This document shows positions 7,393 to 13,453 of a stretch of DNA of 13,453 bases, in pieces (the stretch's first letter is position 1; every line of letters begins with the position of its first letter). The position numbers and the translations under genes are program-made. The stretch covers positions 1 to 13,453 of the forward strand of contig UQST01000057.1 of the NCBI GenBank assembly GCA_900543815.1. The letters run 5' to 3'. Source of the DNA: an uncultured Prevotellaceae bacterium. Its GTDB lineage: Bacteria > Bacteroidota > Bacteroidia > Bacteroidales > Bacteroidaceae. The notes below the pieces were generated by a model that was not told the DNA's origin, made no database searches, and worked only from the letters and a program-made list of their open reading frames with translations.

Positions 7393-8201
7393 GCAAGTCA
7401 GTTTTTTTTCTGAAAACTTTGAGTATAACGGGAGCATTGCTTGTCTTTGCTTCCGTTTCTCTGTATGCGGCATCCCAGGTCGATTCCGTAGATAACCGCT
7501 GGCTGCCTGTACCCGACAAGCTGCCCACGCCTCTGCTGTGCGAGCGGCACGTAAGCCCAATCCCCCAATACAGCATCCCTGTTGCTGCCCATCATCCCAC
7601 GGGCCTGACAGGAATAGATGTGTCGCATTACCAGGGCAATATAGAGTGGAGCGATGTGGCAGGCGATGCCAATGTGCGCTTTGCCTATGTGAAGGCCACC
7701 GAGGCTTCCACGCTACGTGACAGCCACTTGGAGCGCAATCTGCGTGGTGCCCGGGCTGCGGGAATACCCGTGGGAGTGTATCATTTCTTCAGTCCCACAG
7801 CACCCGTCAGTGAGCAGTTGCGCAATTTCCTGGGCAGCGTGAGGCCGCAGGATACCGACCTCATCCCCATCATCGATGTGGAGAAGCGCGGAAGGGCTCC
7901 TCTTGTCACCTTCAACAGCCGCCTGCGCACCTTTCTGCAGCAGGTGGAGGAGGCTTATGGAGTGAAGCCTGTCATCTATACAGGCATGAACTTCTACAAC
8001 CGTTACCTGGTGGGGCAGTTCACGCAGTACAAGTTCATGATAGCCTCTTATTCCGAGGACATACCGCAGTTGCTCGATGAGCCTCGTATGGTCCTCTGGC
8101 AGTTTACGGCCGAGGGAAGTGTGGCAGGAGTGCGCACCCACGTAGATCGCAGCCGCTTCATGGACCGCTACACGCTCTCCGACATCCTGCTGCGTCCCTG
8201 A
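7389..8201 (+). CDS. secreted GH25 lysozyme (N-acetylmuramidase)
   Basis: This 270-residue enzyme is predicted to cleave the MurNAc-GlcNAc beta-1,4 bond of peptidoglycan. Residues 7-27 form a signal peptide or uncleaved anchor ending SLYAA. The GH25 barrel spans about 74-265 with family hallmarks in order: GIDVSHYQG (75-83, D77), FAYVKATEA (98-106), GVYHFF (129-134), IIDVEKRG (161-168, catalytic pair D163 and E165), PVIYTGMNFY (194-203), LWQFTAEGSV (236-245) and VDRSRF (252-257). All expected catalytic residues are present. The ATG at 7389 overlaps the previous stop; a GTG at 7371 is in frame but would precede the signal peptide with unneeded residues. Roles could include wall remodelling or attacking competitors. 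There is no cell-wall-binding domain, which is common for Bacteroidales GH25 proteins. The operon ends in a strong terminator just downstream. Confidence 0.93.
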   Translation: MSKSVFFLKTLSITGALLVFASVSLYAASQVDSVDNRWLPVPDKLPTPLLCERHVSPIPQYSIPVAAHHPTGLTGIDVSHYQGNIEWSDVAGDANVRFAYVKATEASTLRDSHLERNLRGARAAGIPVGVYHFFSPTAPVSEQLRNFLGSVRPQDTDLIPIIDVEKRGRAPLVTFNSRLRTFLQQVEEAYGVKPVIYTGMNFYNRYLVGQFTQYKFMIASYSEDIPQLLDEPRMVLWQFTAEGSVAGVRTHVDRSRFMDRYTLSDILLRP

Positions 8202-8219
8202 CTATCAGTTCGATACACG

Positions 8220-8268
8220 TGCGAGGGGGTATGCCTACATGCAGGCATCACCCCCTCGCATGCCTTTT
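8220..8268 (+). terminator. Rho-independent terminator after the GH25 gene
   Basis: TGCGAGGGGGT (8220-8230) pairs with ACCCCCTCGCA (8250-8260). After one bulged C at 8249 the stem continues ATGCCT/AGGCAT (8231-8236 with 8243-8248) around a 6-nt loop. TTTT follows at 8265-8268. The hairpin starts 19 bp after the GH25 stop. Confidence 0.85.
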
Positions 8269-8343
8269 GTCCTCATCCCCACATCAGCACATCCAGCCTC
8301 TCCGACGGCAGCCCTGATGGCGCAGAAGCCAGCTCTCTCCCAG

Positions 8344-8453
8344 ATGCAAGATTTTTCCATCCTAAAACGCACAGCGGTGCATGTGCCGTTGCAGCGTGCT
8401 CCATCGGCTGTTGCAGCGTGCTTCATCTCCCATCGCACCATGCAGCACCTTTT
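8344..8453. repeat. 22-bp periodic array C, about five units
   Basis: The core is two near-identical copies: GTTGCAGCGTGCTCCATC at 8388-8405 and the same with one change (TTC for TCC) at 8410-8427, exactly 22 bp apart. Weaker flanking units keep a GCA near the start and CAT or CACC about ten bases later: GCA at 8346, 8369, 8391, 8413 and 8435, so spacings of 23, 22, 22 and 22. GCA-gcg-TGC inside each core is a short dyad. Confidence 0.6.
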
Positions 8454-8620
8454 CCTCCAATATTGTGCTGTTTGTATAGAAGGCAGAAAAGCCTCCTTCT
8501 GACCACCGCCGGATGAGCCGTTTGGTGCCGCAATACCATATTCACGAATAGCAAATCGGACAAGTACCCATTGGGATGTACCAAAGCGGTTAATGTACCC
8601 ACACTTGATTTGAAATGAGC

Positions 8621-8651
8621 TTGGATAGTCATGCGATTTGTCGTAATTTTG
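8621..8651 (+). promoter_or_regulatory. orphan Bacteroidota promoter
   Basis: TAATTTTG at 8644-8651, followed by CA, is a full -7 match. TTGG at 8621-8624 lies 19 bp upstream, a good -33 spacing. No credible gene begins within 200 bp downstream. It may make a long leader (about 270 nt) for the gene at 8928 or a small RNA. Confidence 0.55.
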
Positions 8652-8696
8652 CATCTAAAGACAAAAAGCGTATGGTTGAAACACATGGGCTGTTTC

Positions 8697-8721
8697 GGCA
8701 AAACACACTTCGAGTTTTGCC
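8697..8721 (+). other. hairpin just downstream of the orphan promoter
   Basis: GGCAAAAC at 8697-8704 pairs perfectly with GTTTTGCC at 8714-8721 around a 9-nt loop. No T tract follows, so it is not an obvious terminator. It would lie about 40 nt into the transcript from the orphan promoter. The rest of 8454-8927 holds no gene I can support. Confidence 0.4.
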
Positions 8722-8846
8722 CAAATAGGAGGTTCGCTCGGCGCTTCTCTTCTGTTATATATCATCGTGCGTCCTTCCGAAGGCTTTCTTCTTCCCTATG
8801 CCAATCCTTTTCCCTGCGTTTGCTTGCCTGTTTGCTGTAAATCTTT

Positions 8847-8854
8847 TATCTTTG
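8847..8854 (+). promoter_or_regulatory. promoter for the helical unknown gene
   Basis: TATCTTTG followed by CA matches the -7 box. A TTG at 8824-8826 is a possible upstream element about 20 bp away. Transcription would start near 8860, 30 nt before the small leader ORF and 68 nt before the main ATG. Confidence 0.65.
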
Positions 8855-8889
8855 CATTATTCAAGGGATTGCGAGGCCGCTTAGTCAGC

Positions 8890-8928
8890 ATGAGGCGGGT
8901 GGCCGAAGCGAGTTTCTGTACCGACTGA
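8890..8928 (+). CDS. possible 12-residue leader peptide overlapping the next start
   Basis: A short ORF reads MRRVAEASFCTD. Its TGA at 8926-8928 shares one base with the ATG of the downstream gene (TGATG). It is the first ATG after the predicted transcription start. This is the arrangement expected for translational coupling by a leader ORF, but a 12-codon ORF can easily arise by chance and nothing else supports translation. Confidence 0.3.
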   Translation: MRRVAEASFCTD

Positions 8929-9626
8929 TGATAAGGGAAGTTCGATTTAGCAGCGTTCTTTACGGCAGACTCAATGCCGTGTTGAGCGAAGGAGGTTGCG
9001 CCATGTTGCCCGACTTCCTGCGCACGCTCAGTGTGTCGCAGTTTCGTACTGCGGGATACATTCTGGGCGAGCGTGTTGCCGCTGAAGTTGCGCCCGAAGT
9101 GTTCTGGGAACTGTTCATCACCCTCCACTCCTTTGATAATCGTGCTTTTCTGGTCACCATGCTTCATGCACTTGCAGCTCGTCTCGATAGGGGGGAAGTG
9201 AGTCTGGATGATGCGGGATTCCATCAGTTGCTCACTCGTTTCACCGAAGTCGATGCCGACAAGGCGCTGCGCATCTTGCTTCCTCTCCAGCAGGAGCCGC
9301 AGCAGGTATCGCGTCTTCTTGGTGATATGCAGGTGGATGATGCCATGAAGCGCATTCGCCTCTTGCTGCCCACAGGCACCATCCCTTGCCATTACATCCT
9401 TTTCCTAACCCTTCGTCAGTTGGAGCACAACCACTCCCTTCTCGTGCGTGTGGCAGCATCACTCATTCGTCAAGGCGACTCAGTCTCTTTCAATATGGCC
9501 AGTCTGATGAAGGCATATTTCGGTCTCAAGGAACTGAAAGGCACCTTCTCGCTCCATCTTCAGCCCTGGCAACTGAGCCGCATAGAGACCTCCTACGAAG
9601 CGTTCCGTCAGACCATCTCTTTCTGA
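8928..9626 (+). CDS. unknown all-helical protein
   Basis: I do not recognise this 232-residue protein. It has no signal peptide or membrane span and is probably cytoplasmic. Nearly the whole length predicts as amphipathic helices with regularly spaced leucine, alanine and phenylalanine (for example AAEVAPEVFWELFITLH at 51-67 and ALRILLPLQQEPQQVSRLL at 113-131), which suggests an alpha-solenoid-like scaffold. No catalytic motif is visible. Codon use is GC-rich, like the native neighbours. The start at 8928 follows a promoter at a sensible distance; an internal ATG at 9003 is a weaker alternative. It is monocistronic and convergent with the helicase-nuclease gene, with no clear strong terminator in the 143-bp gap. 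Confidence 0.75.
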   Translation: MIREVRFSSVLYGRLNAVLSEGGCAMLPDFLRTLSVSQFRTAGYILGERVAAEVAPEVFWELFITLHSFDNRAFLVTMLHALAARLDRGEVSLDDAGFHQLLTRFTEVDADKALRILLPLQQEPQQVSRLLGDMQVDDAMKRIRLLLPTGTIPCHYILFLTLRQLEHNHSLLVRVAASLIRQGDSVSFNMASLMKAYFGLKELKGTFSLHLQPWQLSRIETSYEAFRQTISF

Positions 9627-9769
9627 CAAGCCCCCTCTCTCTATCGTTCTGCAATATTACAGGAGGGTGCTAACTGATTTTGTCAGGAATCCACATTCTG
9701 CTTATGAAGAGAAAAGTTTTTAGTGAGCCAATGGCCATCAGATATATGTGTATGCCAAGTGGATATGGT

Positions 9770-12526
9770 CTAATTGGAAATCGCATTCAAAGCAAGAACT
9801 ATTTTCTCTCGTTCACCGCTGCCTTTTGTTGAGAGTCGAAGTAAAGGCAGACCGTAAACTGACAGGATGTGATTTTTCATCAAGTCACGCTGATGCTGTA
9901 TCGTCTTCTCATTGTGAAATGAATACCCGTCTGTTTCTATGGCAAGCACAGGTTGTTTCCCTACACGGTTGATTATAAGGAAATCGAGATGTGTGTTATA
10001 GTTTGCAGCATATTTCAGTTCTTCGGCCGACATCAGTGATGTGTCTTTAATAACCTGACGTAGAGGAATGTGGCATAGCACCTTCAAACAATCATAATCG
10101 GGATTGGATGCCAATACTTCGTTAATCAATGCATAGGTCAGATTTTCCGATGCATATTCAGATATTTGCGGGTTGTTCTTGAGGAAGTTCAACCTCTGCT
10201 CAGTATATTGATTATATAGATAGTCGAAAATGGATGCCAGTTTGCTCTCTGTCACAGAACAGTTATTGTAGGCAATGTAGTCAAGCAAATCCATTACGTT
10301 GTGGTGTTTCGCCTGCTCGTTTCCCGTCATAATGAGGCAGAAACGTTTTTGTGCTCTGGATACTGCGACGTTCAGCATCCTGGCGTCGTCAGCAAACTCC
10401 GAAATCTGGTTATCTACAACACTCATTATTATTGTATCTTCTTCACGTCCCTGGTACTTGTGTATTGTGCCGGTCTTTACTTCATTCAATTGTTGACAGA
10501 AGGCGTTCACCTGGTTGTTGTACGGAGTAACAATACCGATACTGCCGCATTCCTTCAGGGTTGGCAACAATTCTTCCTTCACCACATCGATTTCCCGCTG
10601 ATTGAAATGATCGGTGGCATGATTTCCTTTAACGGTTCTTATGGCCTTCAATACATTCTCTTCCCCCTGGTCTTCGGTCATGATAAGCAGATTGCCACCG
10701 TAAAATTTCTGATTACAGAAGTTGATTATGCGCGGGTGGCAACGATAGTGTTCCCGAAGCATTGTCTCTGTTACGTCAGGTATAACTCTTAGTACAGATT
10801 CCAGGAAACTATATTTTGAGCAGTCGTATCCTTCTGCCATGTTATAAGGCTTGGCGATGGCCTGCAACTTTTTCCTGTCCTCTTCAGTTTCCACGTTCGG
10901 CAACTGTTTCGTGTCTCCCACAATAATGGCATTCCTTGCGCAGGTAAGAGCTAAAGTGCCAGTTTCTGACGATACTTGTGACGCTTCATCCATAATAAGA
11001 TAATCGTATGGTTCATCAGCAAACATACATGAACGTGCAGACATGGTGGTACTGAGTATTACAGGGTATTCCTTTTTCATCATCGCGCCTTGTCTGTTCA
11101 TGTCTTGGGTATCTGCAAAATACATCCTATTTTGTCCTTTATAATGGTCGTGCAATGACGATTTTAAGAGGAGCATGGAATCTTCCGATAAGTTTTTGGC
11201 CAATGCTTTTGCATCGTGTGAAGCCATTTCTTGATCGATGACTTCTAAGCGTTGGCTGATTTCCCGAATCCTGTTTAAGTAATATAACGTTTGAAGTTCC
11301 AGGATAAGTGCTGTCAAATCGTTTTTGTCTATCTTATTCTGCACATGCATCCTATTGGTACATGTCCATTGTAGCCACCACCATTTGATTCGTTCTATCC
11401 ATTTCCCAATCCAGTGGGTCGGTTCTGTGTATTCGCCATCAGCCCGTGTTTGGCAATTCAGCCAAATGGATATGATACGCTTGGAGTTGATATGGTGTTT
11501 TGATACCGTATTTTCATCAACATCATTGTCCTGACAGAAGTGTTTCCACTCCAACCCGATAGCTTGTTGTTCCTGCGATAGTAGTGCACGCTCATTCTGT
11601 AATGCATAAACTTTGTCCAGGTGTTGCGAGGTGTTACGCATCCGTTGTTCTATTTGAAAGGATGCCCTGATTTCCAATCCCCACATTCTGCACTCGTCTG
11701 GTATGGCAGGTTGATTGGCAATGAATGCAGTCTTGTTGTCTTTATTGCCAAGTGGGGCTGCAATAAAACCTATACCATATTTTTCCAGTTTTTCCAATAC
11801 ATTTGCGGTAGCAGAGTTGTTGTTTGACACGACAATCACCGTTTTGCCTTGTCTGATGATGTTCGCAATAATGTTCAATATGGTTTGTGTCTTACCTGTA
11901 CCAGGAGGCCCTTGGATGACACTTATTTGGTGTTCGAAGGCTTTGGCTACAGCAGTCTTTTGGCTGCTATTGCACCCAAAAGGATAGATTAATTCTTTAT
12001 GACTTCGTTTCTTGGGCTTGTTCTCAACAGGGTTAAGATAGCAGGCTGCTGCCGTCTCTTTGTCAACAAAGTCCACTCTGTCATATATTTGCGACAAGAT
12101 GCCTTCCGGATTCTTTTCGTCTTGGCCCAGCCGGTTGATGCTTGCCACACTTTTCATGTAAGCCAGAACATCCTTTGTGGCAATTTCCTGGAGGCAGGAT
12201 TGCTTTACTACAACTTTTCCTACAGCGTCATCCAGAACGAAGTTGCCATCGAAGATGATTCTCCAGCAACTGTGACCGTTGTTGTCAAATCGCCATATGT
12301 CTTGGATGCCTTTTTTCAATCTTCCATTTACATATACCTTACAATGTGTGGGGTCTTTCCATTCTGGTTTACTGAGCCAAGTCACTTTACTATAGGTATA
12401 ATTATAGGTGCGTACGTTGTTTTTGAAACGTACACTATATCCCGTAGTCCCATTCTTTCGTATGGTATCTATCTGCAGGGTCTTAGCCTCTCCATTGAGC
12501 AGAATAAAGTGTTTTGATAAGTCCAT
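9770..12526 (-). CDS. SF1 helicase with C-terminal PD-(D/E)XK-like nuclease domain
   Basis: This 918-residue Upf1/Dna2-type superfamily 1 helicase probably acts on DNA. Motifs in order: SSQKTAVAKAF (187-197, Q-motif region), Walker A GPPGTGKT (206-213), Walker B LIMDEASQ (510-517), motif III GDTKQLPN (537-544), motif IV REHYRCHPRI (591-600), motif V TIHKYQGREED (687-697), and motif VI NVAVSRAQ (719-726). The C-terminus (about 795-918) has D848 in THLDFLII, AIETDGYSFH at 862-871, then QRD-x2-K at 879-884, resembling DUF2726/Vsr-like PD-(D/E)XK nucleases. Residues 1-170 form an N-terminal domain I cannot name. About 300 residues separate Walker A from Walker B, including a Trp-rich stretch. The gene is visibly AT-richer than its neighbours, suggesting transfer. 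Similar stand-alone helicase-nucleases act in phage defence; that role here is inference. Confidence 0.88.
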   Translation of the reverse strand: MDLSKHFILLNGEAKTLQIDTIRKNGTTGYSVRFKNNVRTYNYTYSKVTWLSKPEWKDPTHCKVYVNGRLKKGIQDIWRFDNNGHSCWRIIFDGNFVLDDAVGKVVVKQSCLQEIATKDVLAYMKSVASINRLGQDEKNPEGILSQIYDRVDFVDKETAAACYLNPVENKPKKRSHKELIYPFGCNSSQKTAVAKAFEHQISVIQGPPGTGKTQTILNIIANIIRQGKTVIVVSNNNSATANVLEKLEKYGIGFIAAPLGNKDNKTAFIANQPAIPDECRMWGLEIRASFQIEQRMRNTSQHLDKVYALQNERALLSQEQQAIGLEWKHFCQDNDVDENTVSKHHINSKRIISIWLNCQTRADGEYTEPTHWIGKWIERIKWWWLQWTCTNRMHVQNKIDKNDLTALILELQTLYYLNRIREISQRLEVIDQEMASHDAKALAKNLSEDSMLLLKSSLHDHYKGQNRMYFADTQDMNRQGAMMKKEYPVILSTTMSARSCMFADEPYDYLIMDEASQVSSETGTLALTCARNAIIVGDTKQLPNVETEEDRKKLQAIAKPYNMAEGYDCSKYSFLESVLRVIPDVTETMLREHYRCHPRIINFCNQKFYGGNLLIMTEDQGEENVLKAIRTVKGNHATDHFNQREIDVVKEELLPTLKECGSIGIVTPYNNQVNAFCQQLNEVKTGTIHKYQGREEDTIIMSVVDNQISEFADDARMLNVAVSRAQKRFCLIMTGNEQAKHHNVMDLLDYIAYNNCSVTESKLASIFDYLYNQYTEQRLNFLKNNPQISEYASENLTYALINEVLASNPDYDCLKVLCHIPLRQVIKDTSLMSAEELKYAANYNTHLDFLIINRVGKQPVLAIETDGYSFHNEKTIQHQRDLMKNHILSVYGLPLLRLSTKGSGEREKIVLALNAISN

Positions 12527-12659
12527 ACTATTATAATGTTAACTAAAAATCTATTTGTATGATATCTATTCCTTCCGTTCGTCCGAAATCGTACCCTATT
12601 GCACTTGCGTGATGTCATTTTTTGAATTTGGAATATGGAAGTTTGTGTCTTGAGATAGA

Positions 12660-12667
12660 CAAAGATA
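12660..12667 (-). promoter_or_regulatory. likely promoter for the helicase-nuclease gene
   Basis: On the minus strand 12667-12660 reads TATCTTTG, a full -7 match, though followed by TC rather than the CA seen at the other promoters here. A TTTG (minus strand, 12695-12692) lies 24 bp upstream, longer than ideal. The resulting leader would be about 125 nt, and nothing structured was seen in it. Confidence 0.45.
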
Positions 12668-12814
12668 GGGCAAATATCCGAAAGTATAACACAAAAAGGA
12701 GAGCGTTTTACATAGGCATTTGGTTGGACTTGGTTGTATGGCTCGGTTTCCAGTTCGGTCGTTGGGGCCGTCTTTCGCCCCGCCCCTTGCCTCATTGCCC
12801 TCAGACTGTCCAAA

Positions 12815-12924
12815 CAGCCCCGAAAAAGTATCCAATGATACTTTGCAAAGTAATACTGGATACTTGCCCGTTTATCCTTGGATACATTGCGAAGTATCCT
12901 TGGACGTGTTTTTTCTTGATTTTG
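12815..12924. repeat. 22-bp periodic array D with nested palindromes
   Basis: Units start at 12815, 12837, 12859, 12881 and 12903. Units 2-4 begin GATAC, and units 3 and 4 both end ATCCTTG. GATACTTTGCAAAGTA at 12837 recurs as GATACATTGCGAAGTA at 12881, 44 bp (two periods) away. AAGTATCC occurs at 12826-12833 and 12892-12899, three periods apart. The last unit is weak. The array lies upstream of the predicted helicase-nuclease promoter. Confidence 0.6.
12827..12864. promoter_or_regulatory. 38-bp near-palindrome, possible operator
   Basis: The arms 12827-12845 and 12846-12864 are reverse complements at 16 of 19 positions. The ends AGTATCCA/TGGATACT are perfect, and the centre ACTTTGCAAAGT (12840-12851) is a perfect 12-bp palindrome. 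A second dyad follows: GGATAC (12880-12885) with GTATCC (12894-12899). This suits binding by dimeric proteins or formation of a cruciform or RNA hairpin. Confidence 0.45.
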
Positions 12925-13414
12925 CCAGACACTTTTCCTCTTCATAAACTGAATCAACGGACAGTGTTGTGGAAGTCATACCGAATCAGTTGTCACTTGC
13001 CTTGGAATTGTACTGCTTCAGTTGACACTCCTGCCCCCTCTGGGGTGGCGGTGTCTTCCGCATTGCGCTGCCAAGATATCCTTTTTCACGGGATTCCCCC
13101 AGGCGTCCTTCATCCATAGGCAGAAAAGGCGGTCAGAAAAGCAGCAGCCGTACCGGAATACCCGACACCTGCAGAATCCCCGTGCTGCTTCCGTCGGCCC
13201 GGCCGTCCCGTTCCTCCCGTTCGGGAAACGGGAACCCTCCGGTAGGGCAGTCCCCCTGGAACGCCGGAAAATCCGCCCTCCTCCCTCTTCTCCCTTTTCC
13301 GCCCCCAAACCCTCGGAACCGCCCCTGATATTCCGAAAACGTATCGCGCGCGCAATATATATAATGAGAGGGAAGAAAAGTTTCACTTTATATTGAAAAA
13401 AGTGGTGGCGATGC
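12925..13414. other. non-coding stretch, GC-rich and hairpin-prone in its second half
   Basis: No gene is credible here; the open frames on both strands are low-complexity and overlap each other. Visible structure: AAGCAGCA (13139-13146) pairs with TGCTGCTT (13183-13190). TCCCGTT (13206-13212) pairs with AACGGGA (13227-13233), enclosing a 2-nt bulge and TCCC/GGGA (13215-13218 with 13223-13226). Plus-strand positions 13236-13325 are strongly C-rich. TCAGTTGTCACT (12986) recurs as TCAGTTGACACT (13018). Confidence 0.5.
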
Positions 13415-13445
13415 TTGTGAAACGTCCGAAACCGATGTACCTTTG
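13415..13445 (+). promoter_or_regulatory. promoter reading out of the window
   Basis: TACCTTTG at 13438-13445, followed by CA, is a full -7 match, with TTGT at 13415-13418 at 19-bp spacing as the -33 element. The window ends 8 bp later, so the driven gene lies outside it. A stable-RNA or highly expressed gene is possible but not shown. Confidence 0.6.
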
Positions 13446-13453
13446 CAACCGCA

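Noticed and set aside
8235..8701. Minus-strand frames of 139 and 92 residues in the intergenic region
   Set aside because: They run through the GH25 terminator, repeat array C and the orphan promoter, and lack any protein-like pattern.
8631..8840. 69-residue plus-strand frame
   Set aside because: Its ATG lies upstream of the -7 box of the orphan promoter, so it could not be translated from that transcript, and the composition is not protein-like.
9627..9769. Terminator between the helical gene and the helicase gene
   Set aside because: Only weak 4-5 bp stems are present (CCCTC/GAGGG; CTGA/TCAG), so no confident terminator can be called.
10301..10792. 163-residue plus-strand frame within the helicase gene
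   Set aside because: It is antisense to conserved helicase motifs IV-VI and has no independent support.
12986..13029. TCAGTTGTCACT / TCAGTTGACACT direct repeat, 32 bp apart
   Set aside because: There are only two short copies and the period does not fit the 22-bp arrays, so it is probably chance.
12469..13119. Overlapping 162- and 165-residue frames upstream of the helicase gene
   Set aside because: They cross repeat array D and the near-palindrome on opposite strands, and neither looks like a real protein.
13018..13396. Opposing frames of about 120 residues on both strands
   Set aside because: They are Pro/Arg/Ser or Gly/Arg-rich translations of GC-rich hairpin DNA, with no start context.

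Overview
The window looks like a chromosomal segment of a Bacteroidales bacterium, most likely a Prevotellaceae member. Three things suggest this: almost every intergenic start region carries the Bacteroidota -7 box TAnnTTTG (usually extended to TTTGCA), starts lack convincing Shine-Dalgarno sequences, and the proteins (a secreted GH-A hydrolase with a nested domain, a secreted CotH-type kinase with a Bacteroidales C-terminal tail, GH25 lysozyme) are typical of gut or oral Bacteroidales. No rRNA, tRNA, CRISPR array, transposase or integrase is visible.

Layout: (1) 89-2092 (+) is a secreted GH-A TIM-barrel glycoside hydrolase with a Rossmann-like domain apparently inserted in the barrel. (2) 2438-5413 (+) is a secreted CotH-family protein with a duplicated N-terminal domain. 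(3) 5741-6688 (-) is a bile-acid/sodium-symporter-like membrane transporter, convergent with gene 2 and separated from it by a strong bidirectional terminator. (4) 6850-7392 and 7389-8201 (+) are a two-gene operon with an ATGA overlap: a small conserved-looking unknown, then a secreted GH25 lysozyme closed by a good terminator. (5) 8202-8927 is mostly non-coding and holds a repeat array, an orphan promoter with a hairpin, and a promoter with a 12-codon leader ORF. (6) 8928-9626 (+) is an unknown all-helical protein. (7) 9770-12526 (-) is a large SF1 helicase with a C-terminal PD-(D/E)XK-like nuclease, in visibly lower-GC DNA (about 42-50% in lines I counted, against 63-68% in lines of genes 1 and 2). 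(8) 12527-13453 is non-coding and ends in a promoter for a gene beyond the window.

The least expected structure lies between genes. Four separate intergenic spaces each hold a block of about five imperfect units with a 22-bp period, roughly 110 bp per block (2131-2240, 5445-5554, 8344-8453, 12815-12924). Unit sequences differ between blocks but period and copy number agree, and several units contain short dyads. The fourth block includes a 38-bp near-palindrome and lies upstream of the helicase-nuclease promoter. This may be an undescribed class of phased intergenic repeats; block A is unmistakable and block B is the weakest.

Apart from the operon of genes 4 and 5, the genes appear to be independent units. 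Three of them (GH-A hydrolase, CotH, GH25) make exported proteins that would act on glycans, proteins or peptidoglycan outside the cytoplasm. The helicase-nuclease looks like an acquired DNA-processing or defence gene.
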